Positions 1-9,888 of a stretch of 53,204 bases of DNA are shown here, piece after piece. The notes beneath the pieces are model-generated. The model worked only from the letters and a program-made list of their open reading frames with translations. It ran no database searches and was not told where the DNA came from. Every line of letters begins with the position of its first letter. Position 1 is the stretch's first letter. The stretch is from an uncultured Pelagibacteraceae bacterium. GTDB taxonomy: Bacteria > Pseudomonadota > Alphaproteobacteria > Pelagibacterales > Pelagibacteraceae. Position numbers and translations under genes: made by a program. The stretch lies in contig CACEFI010000003.1 of assembly GCA_902558795.1 (NCBI GenBank), positions 1 through 53,204 of the forward strand. The letters are read 5' to 3'.

Positions 1-159
1 ATTTTTTTTAGCAAATTTTAAAAAAGCATTTGGTTTTTTTCCCTCTAGATCTGACATAAAGCCATGTAAAAAAACAATAAAAGGAGCATCTTTGTGAATA
101 TTGCAAATAAATCTTATTTTCTTATTTTTTGATATTTTGTGATATTTGAAATTAGTCAT
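1..159 (-). CDS. alpha/beta hydrolase, N-terminal fragment (runs off the window)
   Basis: The reverse strand opens with ATG at 159 and stays open for 53 codons to the window edge. After a short basic N-terminus there is a hydrophobic beta strand (APFIVFLHGFMSDLEG) whose HGF forms the usual oxyanion-hole turn of alpha/beta hydrolases. The following Lys/Ala-rich helix also fits. The nucleophile elbow and catalytic triad lie outside the window, so the substrate cannot be named. It is divergent from the glycosyltransferase at 202 with only 42 nt between them, which must hold both start regions. Confidence 0.7.
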   Translation of the reverse strand, partial: MTNFKYHKISKNKKIRFICNIHKDAPFIVFLHGFMSDLEGKKPNAFLKFAKKN

Positions 160-201
160 AATCGTTTATATGTTGAATCTAATACTATATAATCATATCA
201 A

Positions 202-1356
202 ATGTCATCTAGTTTAAAAGTTTTACAAGTCATACCAAAATTAGGTTATGGTGGAGCAGAAACAGGCTGTTATGACATTGCTCATTATTTACCTGAAAAT
301 GATTGTGGATCTTATATTGTAACCAGTGGAGGAGAACTTCTCAAATTTATTGATAAAAACAAAGTAAAAGTAATAAAACTTCCTGTTCATAGTAAAAATC
401 CATTAATTATATTCATAAATTTTTTAGCTTTAATTTGGGTGATACTGATTAATAATATTTCGATTGTGCATGCTAGAAGTAGAGCTCCTGCTTGGTCATG
501 TTTATTAGCTGCAAAAATTACTGGTAGAAAATTTGTTACTACTTTTCATGGGACTTATAATTTTAACAGTAAAATGAAAAAATTGTATAATTCTGTAATG
601 GTAAGGTCAGATTTAATTATAGCAGGATCTAATTTTATTTTTTCTCATATTAAAGAAAATTATACAAAATATCTTGATGCTAAAAAAAAACTTTTAGTTA
701 TTTTTAGAGGAATTAATGTCGATTATTTTGATCCAACTACCAAACTAGATAGTGATGAAAAAAAATTATTAAATGAATGGCAAATAGAAAAAGATAAAAA
801 GATAATTCTTTTACCTGGAAGATTAACTGGATGGAAAGGACAAGAAGTTTTTATAGAGGCAATTAATTTAGTAAATATTGAACTTGGGTATGAAGCTTTT
901 TATGCTGTAATACTTGGTAGTGACCAAGGTAGAGATCTATATAAAAAAAAACTTATCAGACTTACAGAACAACATAGATTAATTAATCAGGTCAAATTTA
1001 TTGATCACTGTAAGGATATGGCCTTAGCTTATAAAGTGTCTGATTTTGTGGTATCAGCCTCAATTGAACCAGAAGCCTTTGGAAGAGTTGCTGTTGAAGC
1101 ACAATCAATGGAAAAACCAATAATTGCAAGTAATATTGGTGGATCTAATGAAACTGTAATTGACGGAAAAACTGGATTTTTATTCGAGTCTAATGACCCA
1201 AAATCATTAAGTAAAAAAATTTTAAAAGTGCTTTCTATGGATGAAGCATCATTGCAATCGATAGGTAAAGAGGGAAGAAAAAATATAATTCAAAAATTTA
1301 ATGTTGAAAAAATGTGCTTTTCTACTTATTCAGAGTATAAAAGAATAATAAACTAA
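202..1356 (+). CDS. glycosyltransferase family 4 (GT4, GT-B fold)
   Basis: A 384-residue protein, normal for GT4 enzymes, which move a sugar from a nucleotide-sugar donor to a glycan or lipid acceptor at the inner membrane. The N-terminal Rossmann half carries GYGGAE (about 15-20), the glycine-rich acceptor-side loop. The C-terminal half carries GRLTGWKG (about 206-213) and the EX7E motif in EPEAFGRVAVEAQ (E291 and E299), then IASNIGGSNE, which contacts the donor. The TAA stop overlaps the thrS ATG by one base, so the two are probably co-translated. Donor and acceptor are unknown. An envelope polysaccharide or LPS role is inference. Confidence 0.85.
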   Translation: MSSSLKVLQVIPKLGYGGAETGCYDIAHYLPENDCGSYIVTSGGELLKFIDKNKVKVIKLPVHSKNPLIIFINFLALIWVILINNISIVHARSRAPAWSCLLAAKITGRKFVTTFHGTYNFNSKMKKLYNSVMVRSDLIIAGSNFIFSHIKENYTKYLDAKKKLLVIFRGINVDYFDPTTKLDSDEKKLLNEWQIEKDKKIILLPGRLTGWKGQEVFIEAINLVNIELGYEAFYAVILGSDQGRDLYKKKLIRLTEQHRLINQVKFIDHCKDMALAYKVSDFVVSASIEPEAFGRVAVEAQSMEKPIIASNIGGSNETVIDGKTGFLFESNDPKSLSKKILKVLSMDEASLQSIGKEGRKNIIQKFNVEKMCFSTYSEYKRIIN

Positions 1357-3272
1357 TGCCTATAATTACACTACCAGATGGAAATAATTTAACATTTCCA
1401 GACAAAGTTACAGGTCTAGATGTAGCTGAAAAAATAAGCAAGTCACTTGCTAAACAAGCTATGGTCATAAGTGTTGATGGTGATTTAAAAGATTTAGATT
1501 TTTTAATAGAAAAAGATTGTTCAATTGAAATTTTTACCTCAAAAAATCCTGAGGGCCTAGAAACTATTAGACACGATACAGCTCATATATTAGCTATGGC
1601 TGTTCAAGAACTGTTTCCCGGAACACAAGTAACTATAGGGCCAGTTATTGAAAATGGTTTTTATTACGATTTTGCAAGAAAAGAACCTTTTACTGAAGAT
1701 GATTTAGAAAAAATTGAAAATAAGATGAAAGAAATTGTGGACAGAAATGAAATCACAAAAAGAGAAGTTTGGGAGAGAAATAAAGCTATTTCACATTTTA
1801 AAGAAAAAGGAGAAACTTATAAGGCGGAATTAATTGAAGCAATCCCAGAAAATGAAGATGTGTCGATTTATTTTCATGGTGAGTGGCACGATCTTTGTAG
1901 GGGACCACATCTTAGTTCAACAAGTAAAATTGGAAAATTCTTTAAACTTACTAAAGTTTCAGGAGCCTACTGGAGAGGTGACTCTAAAAATGAAATGTTG
2001 CAAAGAATATACGGTACAAGCTGGGCAACTCAAAAAGATTTAGATGAACATTTAAAAAGAATAGAAGAAGCCGAAAAGAGAGATCATCGAAAACTTGGAA
2101 AAGAAATGGATCTATTTCATTTTAGAGAAGAAAGTCCGGGCTCAGTATTTTGGCACGAAAAGGGGTGGGCTCTTTTTCAAAATTTAATTAATTACATGAG
2201 AAGCAGACAAGATGAGGCAGGCTATAAAGAGGTGAATACCCCGGAGATATTGGATAGACAATTATGGGAAAAATCTGGACACTGGGAAAAGTATGGAGAG
2301 AATATGTATACTTCAGAGACACCTGATGAAAAAGTTTTTGCAATAAAGCCAATGAACTGTCCTGGTCATATTCAAGTATTTAATCAAGGTTTAAAAAGTT
2401 ATAGAGATTTACCTTTAAGATATGCAGAATTTGGAAAAGTACATCGTTATGAACCATCTGGAGCATTACATGGCTTATTGAGGGTAAGAGCATTCACACA
2501 AGATGATGCGCATATTTTTTGCTCGGAAGATCAAATTACTAGTGAATGTTTAACTGTAACTAATTTAATTTTAGATATTTATAAAGATCTTGGTTTTGAA
2601 AATGTAATATTAAAATATGCTGATAGACCCGAAGTTAGAGTTGGAGAAGATAAAATTTGGGACAAAGCAGAAGCTTCTTTACTTGAGGCAGTTAAAGCTT
2701 CTAAATTAGAATATAGTATTAATAAGGGAGAAGGTGCATTTTATGGGCCAAAAATTGAATTTGTATTAAGAGATGCAATCGGCAGAGATTGGCAGTGTGG
2801 AACTTTACAAGTTGATTTAAATTTACCAGGAAGATTAGATGCCTCTTATGTTGATAAAGACGGGTCTAAAAAAATTCCAGTTATGCTTCATCGAGCTTTA
2901 TTTGGTTCGCTAGAAAGATTTATTGGTATTTTAATTGAAAACTATGCAGGAAAGTTTCCATTTTGGATATCTCCTCTGCAAACTATGGTGATACCTATTT
3001 CAGAGGAATTTAATGACTATGCAATTGAAGTATCAAAAAAAATAAAAGATGTAGGTATTAGTTCGTCAGTAGATTTAAAAAATAATAATTTAAATTACAA
3101 AATTAGAGATCATTCTCTAGCAAAAATACCGGTTTTATTAATTTGTGGTAAAAAAGAAGTTGACTCCAATTCAGTAACTATTAGAAGATTAGACTCTAAC
3201 AAACAAGAAAATATGGACATAGACCAATTTTTAAAAACATTCTCTGCTTTAAATAAAGCATCATCAAACTAA
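1356..3272 (+). CDS. thrS: threonyl-tRNA synthetase
   Basis: Charges tRNA-Thr with threonine in the cytoplasm. It is 638 residues, the usual full bacterial length. Domains in order are TGS (about 1-61), the editing/SAD domain with H73xxxH77 and HDLCRGPH (about 178-185), the class II catalytic core, and an anticodon-binding domain (about 535-635). The zinc ligands that read threonine are visible as C335 (MNCPGH), H386 (DDAHIF) and H512 (MLHRA), almost exactly at E. coli numbering. It starts inside the stop of the upstream gene and ends directly against infC, so it heads a translation block. A tRNA-Thr(GGT) lies elsewhere in this window (31723-31796). Confidence 0.97.
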   Translation: MPIITLPDGNNLTFPDKVTGLDVAEKISKSLAKQAMVISVDGDLKDLDFLIEKDCSIEIFTSKNPEGLETIRHDTAHILAMAVQELFPGTQVTIGPVIENGFYYDFARKEPFTEDDLEKIENKMKEIVDRNEITKREVWERNKAISHFKEKGETYKAELIEAIPENEDVSIYFHGEWHDLCRGPHLSSTSKIGKFFKLTKVSGAYWRGDSKNEMLQRIYGTSWATQKDLDEHLKRIEEAEKRDHRKLGKEMDLFHFREESPGSVFWHEKGWALFQNLINYMRSRQDEAGYKEVNTPEILDRQLWEKSGHWEKYGENMYTSETPDEKVFAIKPMNCPGHIQVFNQGLKSYRDLPLRYAEFGKVHRYEPSGALHGLLRVRAFTQDDAHIFCSEDQITSECLTVTNLILDIYKDLGFENVILKYADRPEVRVGEDKIWDKAEASLLEAVKASKLEYSINKGEGAFYGPKIEFVLRDAIGRDWQCGTLQVDLNLPGRLDASYVDKDGSKKIPVMLHRALFGSLERFIGILIENYAGKFPFWISPLQTMVIPISEEFNDYAIEVSKKIKDVGISSSVDLKNNNLNYKIRDHSLAKIPVLLICGKKEVDSNSVTIRRLDSNKQENMDIDQFLKTFSALNKASSN

Positions 3273-3818
3273 GTGGCAGATTTCAAACAAAATTATTTTC
3301 AAAGAAGAACTAAAGATCGAGGACCAAGATCTAATAATAGAATTTCTTCTCCAGATGTTCAGGTTATAGCAAGTGATGGCGAAAATCTTGGTGTGATGAG
3401 TACTAACGAAGCAATCTCAATGGCAAAAAATCAAGGTTTAGACTTAATAGAGATAGCAGCTAACGCAAACCCACCTGTTTGTAAGATTATGGACATGGGT
3501 AAATTTAAATATGATGCCCAGAAGAAAGCAAATATTGCCAAGAAAAAACAAAAAATTGTTTCACTAAAAGAAATTAAAATGAGACCAGTTACAGAAACCC
3601 ATGATTATGACTTTAAGGTTAAAAATGCAAAAAAATTTATAGCTAAGGGAGATAAAGTAAAATTTACTGTCAGATTTAAAGGCCGTGAATTACAACACTC
3701 TCATTTAGGGAAAGAATTAATGGATAAGATCAAAGAGGACATGAAAGACATTGGTAGGGTAGAATTACACCCTAAGTTTGATGGAAAGCAAATGATCATG
3801 GTAATTCAGCCTTTATAG
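3273..3818 (+). CDS. infC: translation initiation factor IF-3
   Basis: Binds the 30S subunit, blocks premature 50S joining and proofreads start codons. At 181 residues it has the family length. The N-terminal domain contains RISSPDVQVI and GLDLIEIAANANPPVCKIMD. A lysine-rich linker (KKKQK) precedes the C-domain with FKGRELQH and HPKFDGKQM. The start is GTG at 3273, immediately after the thrS stop with zero spacing. IF-3 genes often use rare starts (AUU in enterics) for autoregulation. Here the start is the milder GTG, and whether autoregulation persists cannot be told from sequence. Confidence 0.95.
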   Translation: MADFKQNYFQRRTKDRGPRSNNRISSPDVQVIASDGENLGVMSTNEAISMAKNQGLDLIEIAANANPPVCKIMDMGKFKYDAQKKANIAKKKQKIVSLKEIKMRPVTETHDYDFKVKNAKKFIAKGDKVKFTVRFKGRELQHSHLGKELMDKIKEDMKDIGRVELHPKFDGKQMIMVIQPL

Positions 3819-3831
3819 GCCTTAATATAGG

Positions 3832-3860
3832 TTGTAAATTTATATCAATCTTTGTATAAC
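3832..3860 (+). promoter_or_regulatory. predicted sigma-70 promoter for rpmI-rplT
   Basis: TTGTAA (3832-3837) and TATAAC (3855-3860) are separated by exactly 17 nt in the infC-rpmI gap. Transcription would start near 3867, only about 5 nt before the rpmI ATG, giving a nearly leaderless mRNA. In AT-rich DNA such matches arise by chance, so this is a prediction only. Confidence 0.45.
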
Positions 3861-3871
3861 ACCGCAGAATT

Positions 3872-4078
3872 ATGCCAAAATTAAAAACAAAAAGCTCAGC
3901 AAAAAAAAGATTTAAGATATCAGCAAAAGGCAAAGTAATGACAGCCCAAGCTGGTAAGAGACATGGTATGATTAAAAGAACGAATTCTCAAATAAGAAAA
4001 TTAAGAGGCACAACAATTATGTCTAAGCAAGATGGCAAAATTGTTAAATCATACATGCCTTACAGTTTAAGAGGTTAA
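3872..4078 (+). CDS. rpmI: 50S ribosomal protein L35
   Basis: A 68-residue, very basic protein of the large subunit. It begins [20 protein letters not shown] and contains [20 protein letters not shown], the family signature. It follows infC and precedes rplT in the conserved infC-rpmI-rplT order. The 53 nt upstream gap is the largest in this block and holds a possible promoter. I see no long enterobacterial-type leader fold for L20 repression there. Confidence 0.96.
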   Translation: MPKLKTKSSAKKRFKISAKGKVMTAQAGKRHGMIKRTNSQIRKLRGTTIMSKQDGKIVKSYMPYSLRG

Positions 4079-4080
4079 TA

Positions 4081-4437
4081 ATGGCAAGAGTAAAAAGAGG
4101 CGTAACTAGCAAAGCAAAACATAAAAAAGTTTTAAAAGCTGTCAAAGGTCAATGGGGCAGAAGAAAAAATACTATCAGAGTAGCTAAGCAAGCAATGGAA
4201 AAAGCAATGCAGTATGCTTACAGAGATAGAAGAAATAAAAAAAGAGATTTCAAATCCTTATGGATACAAAGAATTAATGCTGGTGTAAGAGCTGAAGGAT
4301 TAACATATTCAAAATTTATCAATGGTCTTGGTAAATGTGGTATTACAATAGATAGAAAAATTCTTGCTGAAATTGCTTACGATAGCCCAGAAGCATTTAA
4401 AACAATTGTACAAAAAGCTCAATCCGCTTTAAATTAA
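4081..4437 (+). CDS. rplT: 50S ribosomal protein L20
   Basis: A 118-residue large-subunit assembly protein, the normal length. It starts with the classic [20 protein letters not shown] and has [20 protein letters not shown] in the C-terminal domain. The basic N-terminal tail threads into 23S rRNA. It lies two bases after the rpmI stop, so the pair is certainly co-transcribed. In other bacteria L20 represses its own operon by binding the leader. No comparable leader is visible here. Confidence 0.97.
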   Translation: MARVKRGVTSKAKHKKVLKAVKGQWGRRKNTIRVAKQAMEKAMQYAYRDRRNKKRDFKSLWIQRINAGVRAEGLTYSKFINGLGKCGITIDRKILAEIAYDSPEAFKTIVQKAQSALN

Positions 4438-4452
4438 TCTTCTCTATTGTTT

Positions 4453-4471
4453 TTATTTCTTAAGGAAATAA
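4453..4471 (+). promoter_or_regulatory. inverted repeat containing the pheS ribosome-binding site
   Basis: A perfect 7-bp inverted repeat, TTATTTC-TTAAG-GAAATAA, sits 9 nt before the pheS start. The purine run AAGGAAA that would serve as Shine-Dalgarno lies in its loop and 3' arm, so folding would partly mask it. The stem is AT-rich and weak. A role in pheST control is speculation. Confidence 0.3.
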
Positions 4472-4480
4472 TCTATCAAT

Positions 4481-5548
4481 ATGTCAGACTTAAAAAATAT
4501 TCAAAATGACTATTCTGCTAAACTAAATAACAATTTAAGTTTAGAAGAAATTAATCAAATTAAAACAGAGCTATTTGGAAAAAATGGTCTAATTTCTTCT
4601 CAATTCAAAAATATTGCATCTATTCCTGAAGCAGATAGAAAAAAATTTGCATCAGATCTTAATCAAATTAAGGATGAGTTACAAAACTTAATAACTAATA
4701 AAATTAATGAGATTGAGTCAAAAAAAATAAATGAAAAATTAGAAAAAGAAAAAATTGATGTAACGCTTCCCGAAAGACCATTTGTTAGAGGTAAAATTCA
4801 TCCTGTTTCACAAACTATAGATGAAATTTCATCAATCTTTTCTGAAATTGGATTTAGTGTTGAAGAGGGTCCGGATATTGAAAATGAATATAATAATTTT
4901 ACAGCTTTAAATACCCCTGACAATCATCCAGCAAGAGACATGCATGACACATTTTATCTTGATGAGAATAAAGAGGTATTATTAAGAACTCATACATCTC
5001 CAGTTCAAATCAGAACAATGTTAAAAGATAGGCCTCCATTTAAGATTATTGCGCCAGGAAGAACTTATAGGTCTGATAGCGACCAAACACATGCACCTAT
5101 GTTTCATCAAGTAGAGGGATTGCATATAGATAAAGACATAAATATGGGACACTTAAAAGGTTGTTTAAATTATTTTATTAAAGAGTTTTTTGAAGTTGAA
5201 AAAATTAAAATGAGATTTAGACCAAGTCACTTTCCATTTACGGAACCATCAGCAGAAGTAGATATCGGATATGAAATTAAAGATGGAAAAATTGTTATTG
5301 GAGAAGGTGATCAATGGCTTGAAATCTTAGGATGTGGAATGGTCCACCCTAATGTTTTGAAAAATGTGAAAGTTGATCCTTCAAAATATCAAGGATATGC
5401 GTTTGGTATTGGGATTGATCGATTGGCGATGCTTAAATATGGTATTAATGATTTAAGAGCTTTCTTTGATTGTGATTATAGATGGTTAAATCATTTTGGA
5501 TTTGATCCATTAGATGTGCCATCAAATTATAGAGGTTTAAGTCGATGA
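4481..5548 (+). CDS. pheS: phenylalanyl-tRNA synthetase alpha subunit
   Basis: Catalytic subunit of the (alpha-beta)2 enzyme that charges tRNA-Phe. It is 355 residues. An N-terminal coiled coil (about 1-95) binds tRNA. The class II core follows with motif 2 as [18 protein letters not shown] and motif 3 as [18 protein letters not shown], plus the C-terminal [13 protein letters not shown]. Its stop overlaps the pheT start by 4 nt (ATGA), which suits 1:1 translation of the two subunits. The matching tRNA-Phe gene is at 35910-35984. Confidence 0.97.
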   Translation: MSDLKNIQNDYSAKLNNNLSLEEINQIKTELFGKNGLISSQFKNIASIPEADRKKFASDLNQIKDELQNLITNKINEIESKKINEKLEKEKIDVTLPERPFVRGKIHPVSQTIDEISSIFSEIGFSVEEGPDIENEYNNFTALNTPDNHPARDMHDTFYLDENKEVLLRTHTSPVQIRTMLKDRPPFKIIAPGRTYRSDSDQTHAPMFHQVEGLHIDKDINMGHLKGCLNYFIKEFFEVEKIKMRFRPSHFPFTEPSAEVDIGYEIKDGKIVIGEGDQWLEILGCGMVHPNVLKNVKVDPSKYQGYAFGIGIDRLAMLKYGINDLRAFFDCDYRWLNHFGFDPLDVPSNYRGLSR

Positions 5549-7953
5549 AAATCACATTTGATTGGATAAAAGATCACTTAGATACAAAATTTAAAGAGGA
5601 TAAGCTCTTAGAGCAGTTAACAAATGTTGGGCTTGAGGTTGAAGGTGTAGAAAATTTATCAACTGGACTTGATTTGTTTAAAGTAGCGAAAATTTTAAAA
5701 ACAGAAAAACATCCAAACGCAGATCGACTTAAAGTTTGTGATGTTGATGTAGGAGAAAAAGAAATAAAAAAAGTTGTATGTGGAGCACCAAATGCAAGAG
5801 AAGGGTTGATTACAGTATATGCTCCCCCTGGAGCTATTGTTCCTAAAAGCAAAGTAAAACTTGTAGTAGCCAAAATTAGAGATGTTACTTCTTATGGAAT
5901 GCTTTGTTCAGAGTCTGAATTAGATTTATCTGATGAAAGTGATGGAATAACTGAATTATCTTCAAAAAAATATGGAAAGAGTATTGGAAAAAGCTATTTT
6001 TCAAAATCAAACTCTAATCTTATAGATCTATCAATTACTCCTAATAGACCAGATTGTCTTGGCGTTCGAGGGATAGCGAGAGACCTTGCTGCTTCGGGTT
6101 TTGGAAAATTAAAAGATTTAAAAGAAAAAAAAATTAAATCTAAAAATAAACAAACTGTAAAAGTAAAAATTAATAAAGAAAAAGGTCAAGCTTGTAGTTC
6201 TTTTGGCAGCTGTTTAATTACTAATGTAGAAAATACCGAGAGTCCTAAATGGTTAAAAGACAAACTACTTTCAGTTGGTCAAAAGCCAATTTCAGCAATA
6301 GTTGATATTACTAATTATGTAATGCTTGATATTAATCGACCATTGCACGCTTATGATGCTGATAAAATTGAAAAAGGTATTGTAGTTAGAAATTCAAAAT
6401 CTGGAGAAGAATTCACAGCTCTAGATAACAAGAATTATAAATTAGATGATGGGATGTGTGTAATTAGTGACAGCAAAGGTGTATTAGGATTAGGTGGAAT
6501 TATTGGAGGAACAAGATCTGGTACAGAATTTGATACCAAAAACATATTGTTAGAGTCAGCGTATTTTGAACCAAGATCAATTAGAAGCACATCAAAAAAA
6601 CTAAACTTAGATACAGATGCAAAGTTTAGATTTGAGAGAGGTATAGATCCATTATCTATCGAAGACGGATTAAACAAAGCAGCACTACTCATTAAAGAGA
6701 TTTGTGGTGGAGAAATTAGTAAAATTGACATTCAAAGAATTGAAACAGGCAAAGTTAGAACTATCAAATTTTATACTAATTTATTTGAAAAAGTAACAGG
6801 TTTTAAAATTTCTATAAAGGAGATTTTAAAAATCCTTGAAAACCTTGGTTTCAAAATCAAAAAGGAAAAAAATTATTTAAAATTATCAGTTCCAACTTGG
6901 AGACCAGATATTTCAAAGGAAATAGATATTGTTGAAGAGTTAGTGAGAATAACTGGTTATGATAAGATAAAAATTATAGATCCTATTAAAGAAAGAAATA
7001 AATCTACTTTAACTCAGTCGCAAAAGTTATTTCATTTTTTACAAAGAGCGATTGCTTCAAAAGGATATTTAGAGGCAATAACCTGGTCATTTACTGACTC
7101 AAATTATAATGATCATTTTAAAGATAAGAATAAAGAAATAAAAATTATAAACCCGATAAGTTCAGATTTAGGAGTTTTGAGAAACTCAATATTTTCAAAT
7201 TTGATTATGTATATGAATAAAAATTTGGACAGAGGCTTTAAAGATTTATCAATATTTGAAATAGGTCCAATTTTTACTGGTTCAAATCCAGGTGAACAAA
7301 ATACAGTAGTCTGTGGATTATCAGTAGGTAAAAAATCAAGATTATCGTGGATTGAAAAAGAGAGAAATGTTGATGTGTTTGATGTTAAAAGAGATGTAGT
7401 TCAAACTTTAGTTGAAGCAGGATATAATTCAGACAAATTTTTTATAGATAGTGAAACACCAAATTACTATCATCCAGGTAAGTCAGGAAGATTATTTCTA
7501 AATAGAGGCAAAGATCAAATAGCAGCTTATTTTGGTGAAATTCATCCAAATATTTTAAAAAAGATTGATATTAAAACAGAGTCTCTAATGGGCTTTGAAA
7601 TTTTTGTAGACAATTTAAAACTACCAAAAAAAACATTAAAAGATCAAAAGACTAAATTTCAAGTATCTGATTATCAAAAATCTGAGAGAGACTTTGCGTT
7701 TATAGTTGATAAAGAAATTAAAGCTCAAGATTTAATTAATGCTGTTTCAAGTGTAGATCAAAAACTAATTAGTAATATTAGAGTATTTGATGTCTATGAA
7801 GGTGAGAATATTCCAGAAAATCAAAAATCAATAGCAATTAGTGTAACCATACAATCATTTGAAAAAACATTGAATGATAATGATTTAGAAAATATTAATA
7901 ATTCAATAATTAAAACAGTTGAAAATAAAACTGGTGCCAAGATACGTTCATAA
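5545..7953 (+). CDS. pheT: phenylalanyl-tRNA synthetase beta subunit
   Basis: Structural and editing partner of PheS, 802 residues as expected. Visible modules are an EMAP-II-like tRNA-binding domain (about 39-150, with [15 protein letters not shown]), the B3/4 editing domain with [16 protein letters not shown] and [20 protein letters not shown], the B5 domain (about 400-470), a degenerate catalytic core, and a C-terminal ferredoxin-fold anticodon-binding domain (from about 705, [17 protein letters not shown]). It is translationally coupled to pheS. Only 5 nt separate it from lepA. Confidence 0.96.
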   Translation: MKITFDWIKDHLDTKFKEDKLLEQLTNVGLEVEGVENLSTGLDLFKVAKILKTEKHPNADRLKVCDVDVGEKEIKKVVCGAPNAREGLITVYAPPGAIVPKSKVKLVVAKIRDVTSYGMLCSESELDLSDESDGITELSSKKYGKSIGKSYFSKSNSNLIDLSITPNRPDCLGVRGIARDLAASGFGKLKDLKEKKIKSKNKQTVKVKINKEKGQACSSFGSCLITNVENTESPKWLKDKLLSVGQKPISAIVDITNYVMLDINRPLHAYDADKIEKGIVVRNSKSGEEFTALDNKNYKLDDGMCVISDSKGVLGLGGIIGGTRSGTEFDTKNILLESAYFEPRSIRSTSKKLNLDTDAKFRFERGIDPLSIEDGLNKAALLIKEICGGEISKIDIQRIETGKVRTIKFYTNLFEKVTGFKISIKEILKILENLGFKIKKEKNYLKLSVPTWRPDISKEIDIVEELVRITGYDKIKIIDPIKERNKSTLTQSQKLFHFLQRAIASKGYLEAITWSFTDSNYNDHFKDKNKEIKIINPISSDLGVLRNSIFSNLIMYMNKNLDRGFKDLSIFEIGPIFTGSNPGEQNTVVCGLSVGKKSRLSWIEKERNVDVFDVKRDVVQTLVEAGYNSDKFFIDSETPNYYHPGKSGRLFLNRGKDQIAAYFGEIHPNILKKIDIKTESLMGFEIFVDNLKLPKKTLKDQKTKFQVSDYQKSERDFAFIVDKEIKAQDLINAVSSVDQKLISNIRVFDVYEGENIPENQKSIAISVTIQSFEKTLNDNDLENINNSIIKTVENKTGAKIRS

Positions 7954-7958
7954 AGCAA

Positions 7959-9767
7959 ATGAGTAATATTGATAATATAAGAAATTTTGCGATTATTGCT
8001 CATATTGATCATGGCAAATCAACAATAGCAGATAGAATTATTCATAGTTGTGGTGGGCTAACTGAAAGGGAAATGAAAGCCCAGGTTTTAGACTCAATGG
8101 ATATTGAGCGTGAAAGAGGAATTACTATTAAGGCTCAAACGGTAAAACTTAATTACAAAGCAAAAGATGGTAAAGAATATACTTTAAATATCATTGATAC
8201 ACCGGGCCATGTAGATTTTAGTTATGAGGTAAGTAGATCTCTTTATGCTTGTGAGGGGTCCATTTTAATTGTTGATAGTACTCAAGGAGTAGAAGCACAA
8301 ACTCTTGCAAATGTTTATCAAGCTTTAGATATTAATCATGAGATTGTACCAGTTTTAAATAAAGTTGATCTTCCAGCATCAGATTTAGATAGAACAAAAA
8401 AACAAATAGAAGATGTGATAGGTATTGATACTGAGGGTGCAATTCCTTGTTCTGGAAAAACAGGTGAAGGTATAGATGATATTTTAGAGCAAATTATTAA
8501 TACCTTGCCAGGACCTAAAGGTGAAAGTTTAGGTGATTTAAAATGTTTGTTAGTTGATAGCTGGTATGACACATATCTAGGCGTTGTTATTTTAGTCAGA
8601 GTTATTGATGGTAAAATTTCAAAAAATATGAAAATTAAAATGATGTCTACTAATCAAGAGTATATTGTTGAAAAAGTTGGTGTATTTACCCCAAAAGCGA
8701 CAGATATCAATGAATTAAATGCTGGAGAAATAGGCTTCATAACAACTGGTATAAAAGTTTTATCTGAAACAAAAGTTGGTGATACAATATGTGATGCTAC
8801 TAAACCTTTAAAAGAAGCGCTACCTGGTTTCAAACCAAGTAAACCTGTAGTTTTTTGTGGATTATTTCCAGTAGATAGTTCTGAGTATCAAAAATTAAAA
8901 GATGGCCTAGCCAAACTACAACTAAACGACGCAAGTTTTTCATTTGAACCTGAGTCTTCTTCAGCATTGGGATTAGGTTTTAGATGTGGGTTCTTAGGAT
9001 TGCTACATTTAGAAATTGTTACAGAAAGATTAGAAAGAGAATTTGATGTTAACTTATTAACAACAACTCCAGGTGTAGTTTATAAAGTTCATTTGAATAG
9101 TGGAGATATTGTTGATCTTCATAACCCTTCAAGTTTACCAGATCCGACAATAATCAAGTTAATTGAAGAACCATGGATAAGAGCAACCATAATTACTCCA
9201 GATGAATACTTAGGTTCAATAATGAAAATGTGTCAGGATAAAAGAGGCGTACAAACAAATTTAAGTTATTCAGGAAATAGAGCTGTAGTAAATTATGAAT
9301 TACCTTTAAATGAAGTGGTATTTGATTTTAACGATCGTTTAAAATCAATGACTAGTGGATATGCTAGTTTTGATTATGAGATTATTGAACATAGAGAAGG
9401 CGACTTAGTAAAACTTGGAATTTTAGTAAACGCAGAGCCAGTTGATGCATTAGCAATGATGATCCACAAAGATTTTGCGCAAAGAACAGGAAGAGAAGTT
9501 TGTGAAAAATTGAAAGATTTAATTCCAAGACATAATTTTATGATACCAGTTCAAGCTGCAATTGGCGGTAAGATAATAGCTAGAGAAACTATTAAAGGCT
9601 TTAAAAAAGATGTTTTAACTAAAATTCATGGAGGAGGAGCCACAGATAGAAAAAGAAAGCTTCTAGAAAAACAAAAAAAAGGTAAGGCTCGATCAAAACA
9701 ATTTGGAAGAGTAGAAATTCCCCAGGAGGCATTTATTGGTGTTCTCAAGATTTCTAAAGAAAAATAA
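7959..9767 (+). CDS. lepA: elongation factor 4, back-translocating ribosomal GTPase LepA
   Basis: A 602-residue translational GTPase. The G1 motif is AHIDHGKST (about 14-22), switch II is [21 protein letters not shown], and G4 is NKVDLPASD. Domains II, III and V follow, with [19 protein letters not shown]. The LepA-specific C-terminal domain contains the tract [20 protein letters not shown]. The family acts on stalled or mistranslocated ribosomes. The stop codon is only 2 nt before tRNA-Ser, so the tRNA is very likely released from the lepA transcript by RNase P. Confidence 0.97.
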   Translation: MSNIDNIRNFAIIAHIDHGKSTIADRIIHSCGGLTEREMKAQVLDSMDIERERGITIKAQTVKLNYKAKDGKEYTLNIIDTPGHVDFSYEVSRSLYACEGSILIVDSTQGVEAQTLANVYQALDINHEIVPVLNKVDLPASDLDRTKKQIEDVIGIDTEGAIPCSGKTGEGIDDILEQIINTLPGPKGESLGDLKCLLVDSWYDTYLGVVILVRVIDGKISKNMKIKMMSTNQEYIVEKVGVFTPKATDINELNAGEIGFITTGIKVLSETKVGDTICDATKPLKEALPGFKPSKPVVFCGLFPVDSSEYQKLKDGLAKLQLNDASFSFEPESSSALGLGFRCGFLGLLHLEIVTERLEREFDVNLLTTTPGVVYKVHLNSGDIVDLHNPSSLPDPTIIKLIEEPWIRATIITPDEYLGSIMKMCQDKRGVQTNLSYSGNRAVVNYELPLNEVVFDFNDRLKSMTSGYASFDYEIIEHREGDLVKLGILVNAEPVDALAMMIHKDFAQRTGREVCEKLKDLIPRHNFMIPVQAAIGGKIIARETIKGFKKDVLTKIHGGGATDRKRKLLEKQKKGKARSKQFGRVEIPQEAFIGVLKISKEK

Positions 9768-9769
9768 TT

Positions 9770-9859
9770 GGAGAGGTGGCCGAGTGGTTGAAGGCGCACG
9801 CTTGGAAAGCGTGTAAAGGAGCAATCCTTTCATGGGTTCGAATCCCATTCTCTCCGCCA
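9770..9859 (+). tRNA. tRNA-Ser(GGA)
   Basis: A 90-nt class II tRNA. The acceptor GGAGAGG pairs with TCTCTCC (one G-U), with discriminator G and an encoded CCA. The anticodon stem CACGC/GCGTG holds loop TTGGAAA, so the anticodon is GGA and it reads UCC/UCU. A long variable arm follows (about GTAAAGGAGCAATCCTTTC). The T-arm ATGGG-TTCGAAT-CCCAT is fully canonical, unlike those of the Thr and Phe tRNAs in this window. Its 5' end is 2 nt after the lepA stop. Confidence 0.97.
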
Positions 9860-9869
9860 AAGTATATTA

Positions 9870-9888
9870 ATTTTATATAAAATTTTTA
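9870..9888. terminator. weak AT-only hairpin between convergent units
   Basis: ATTTTATATAAAAT is a perfect palindrome followed by a T run. It lies just after tRNA-Ser and over the last codons of the convergent methyltransferase gene. It could end transcription from the left, but an all-AT stem is weak. Confidence 0.3.
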
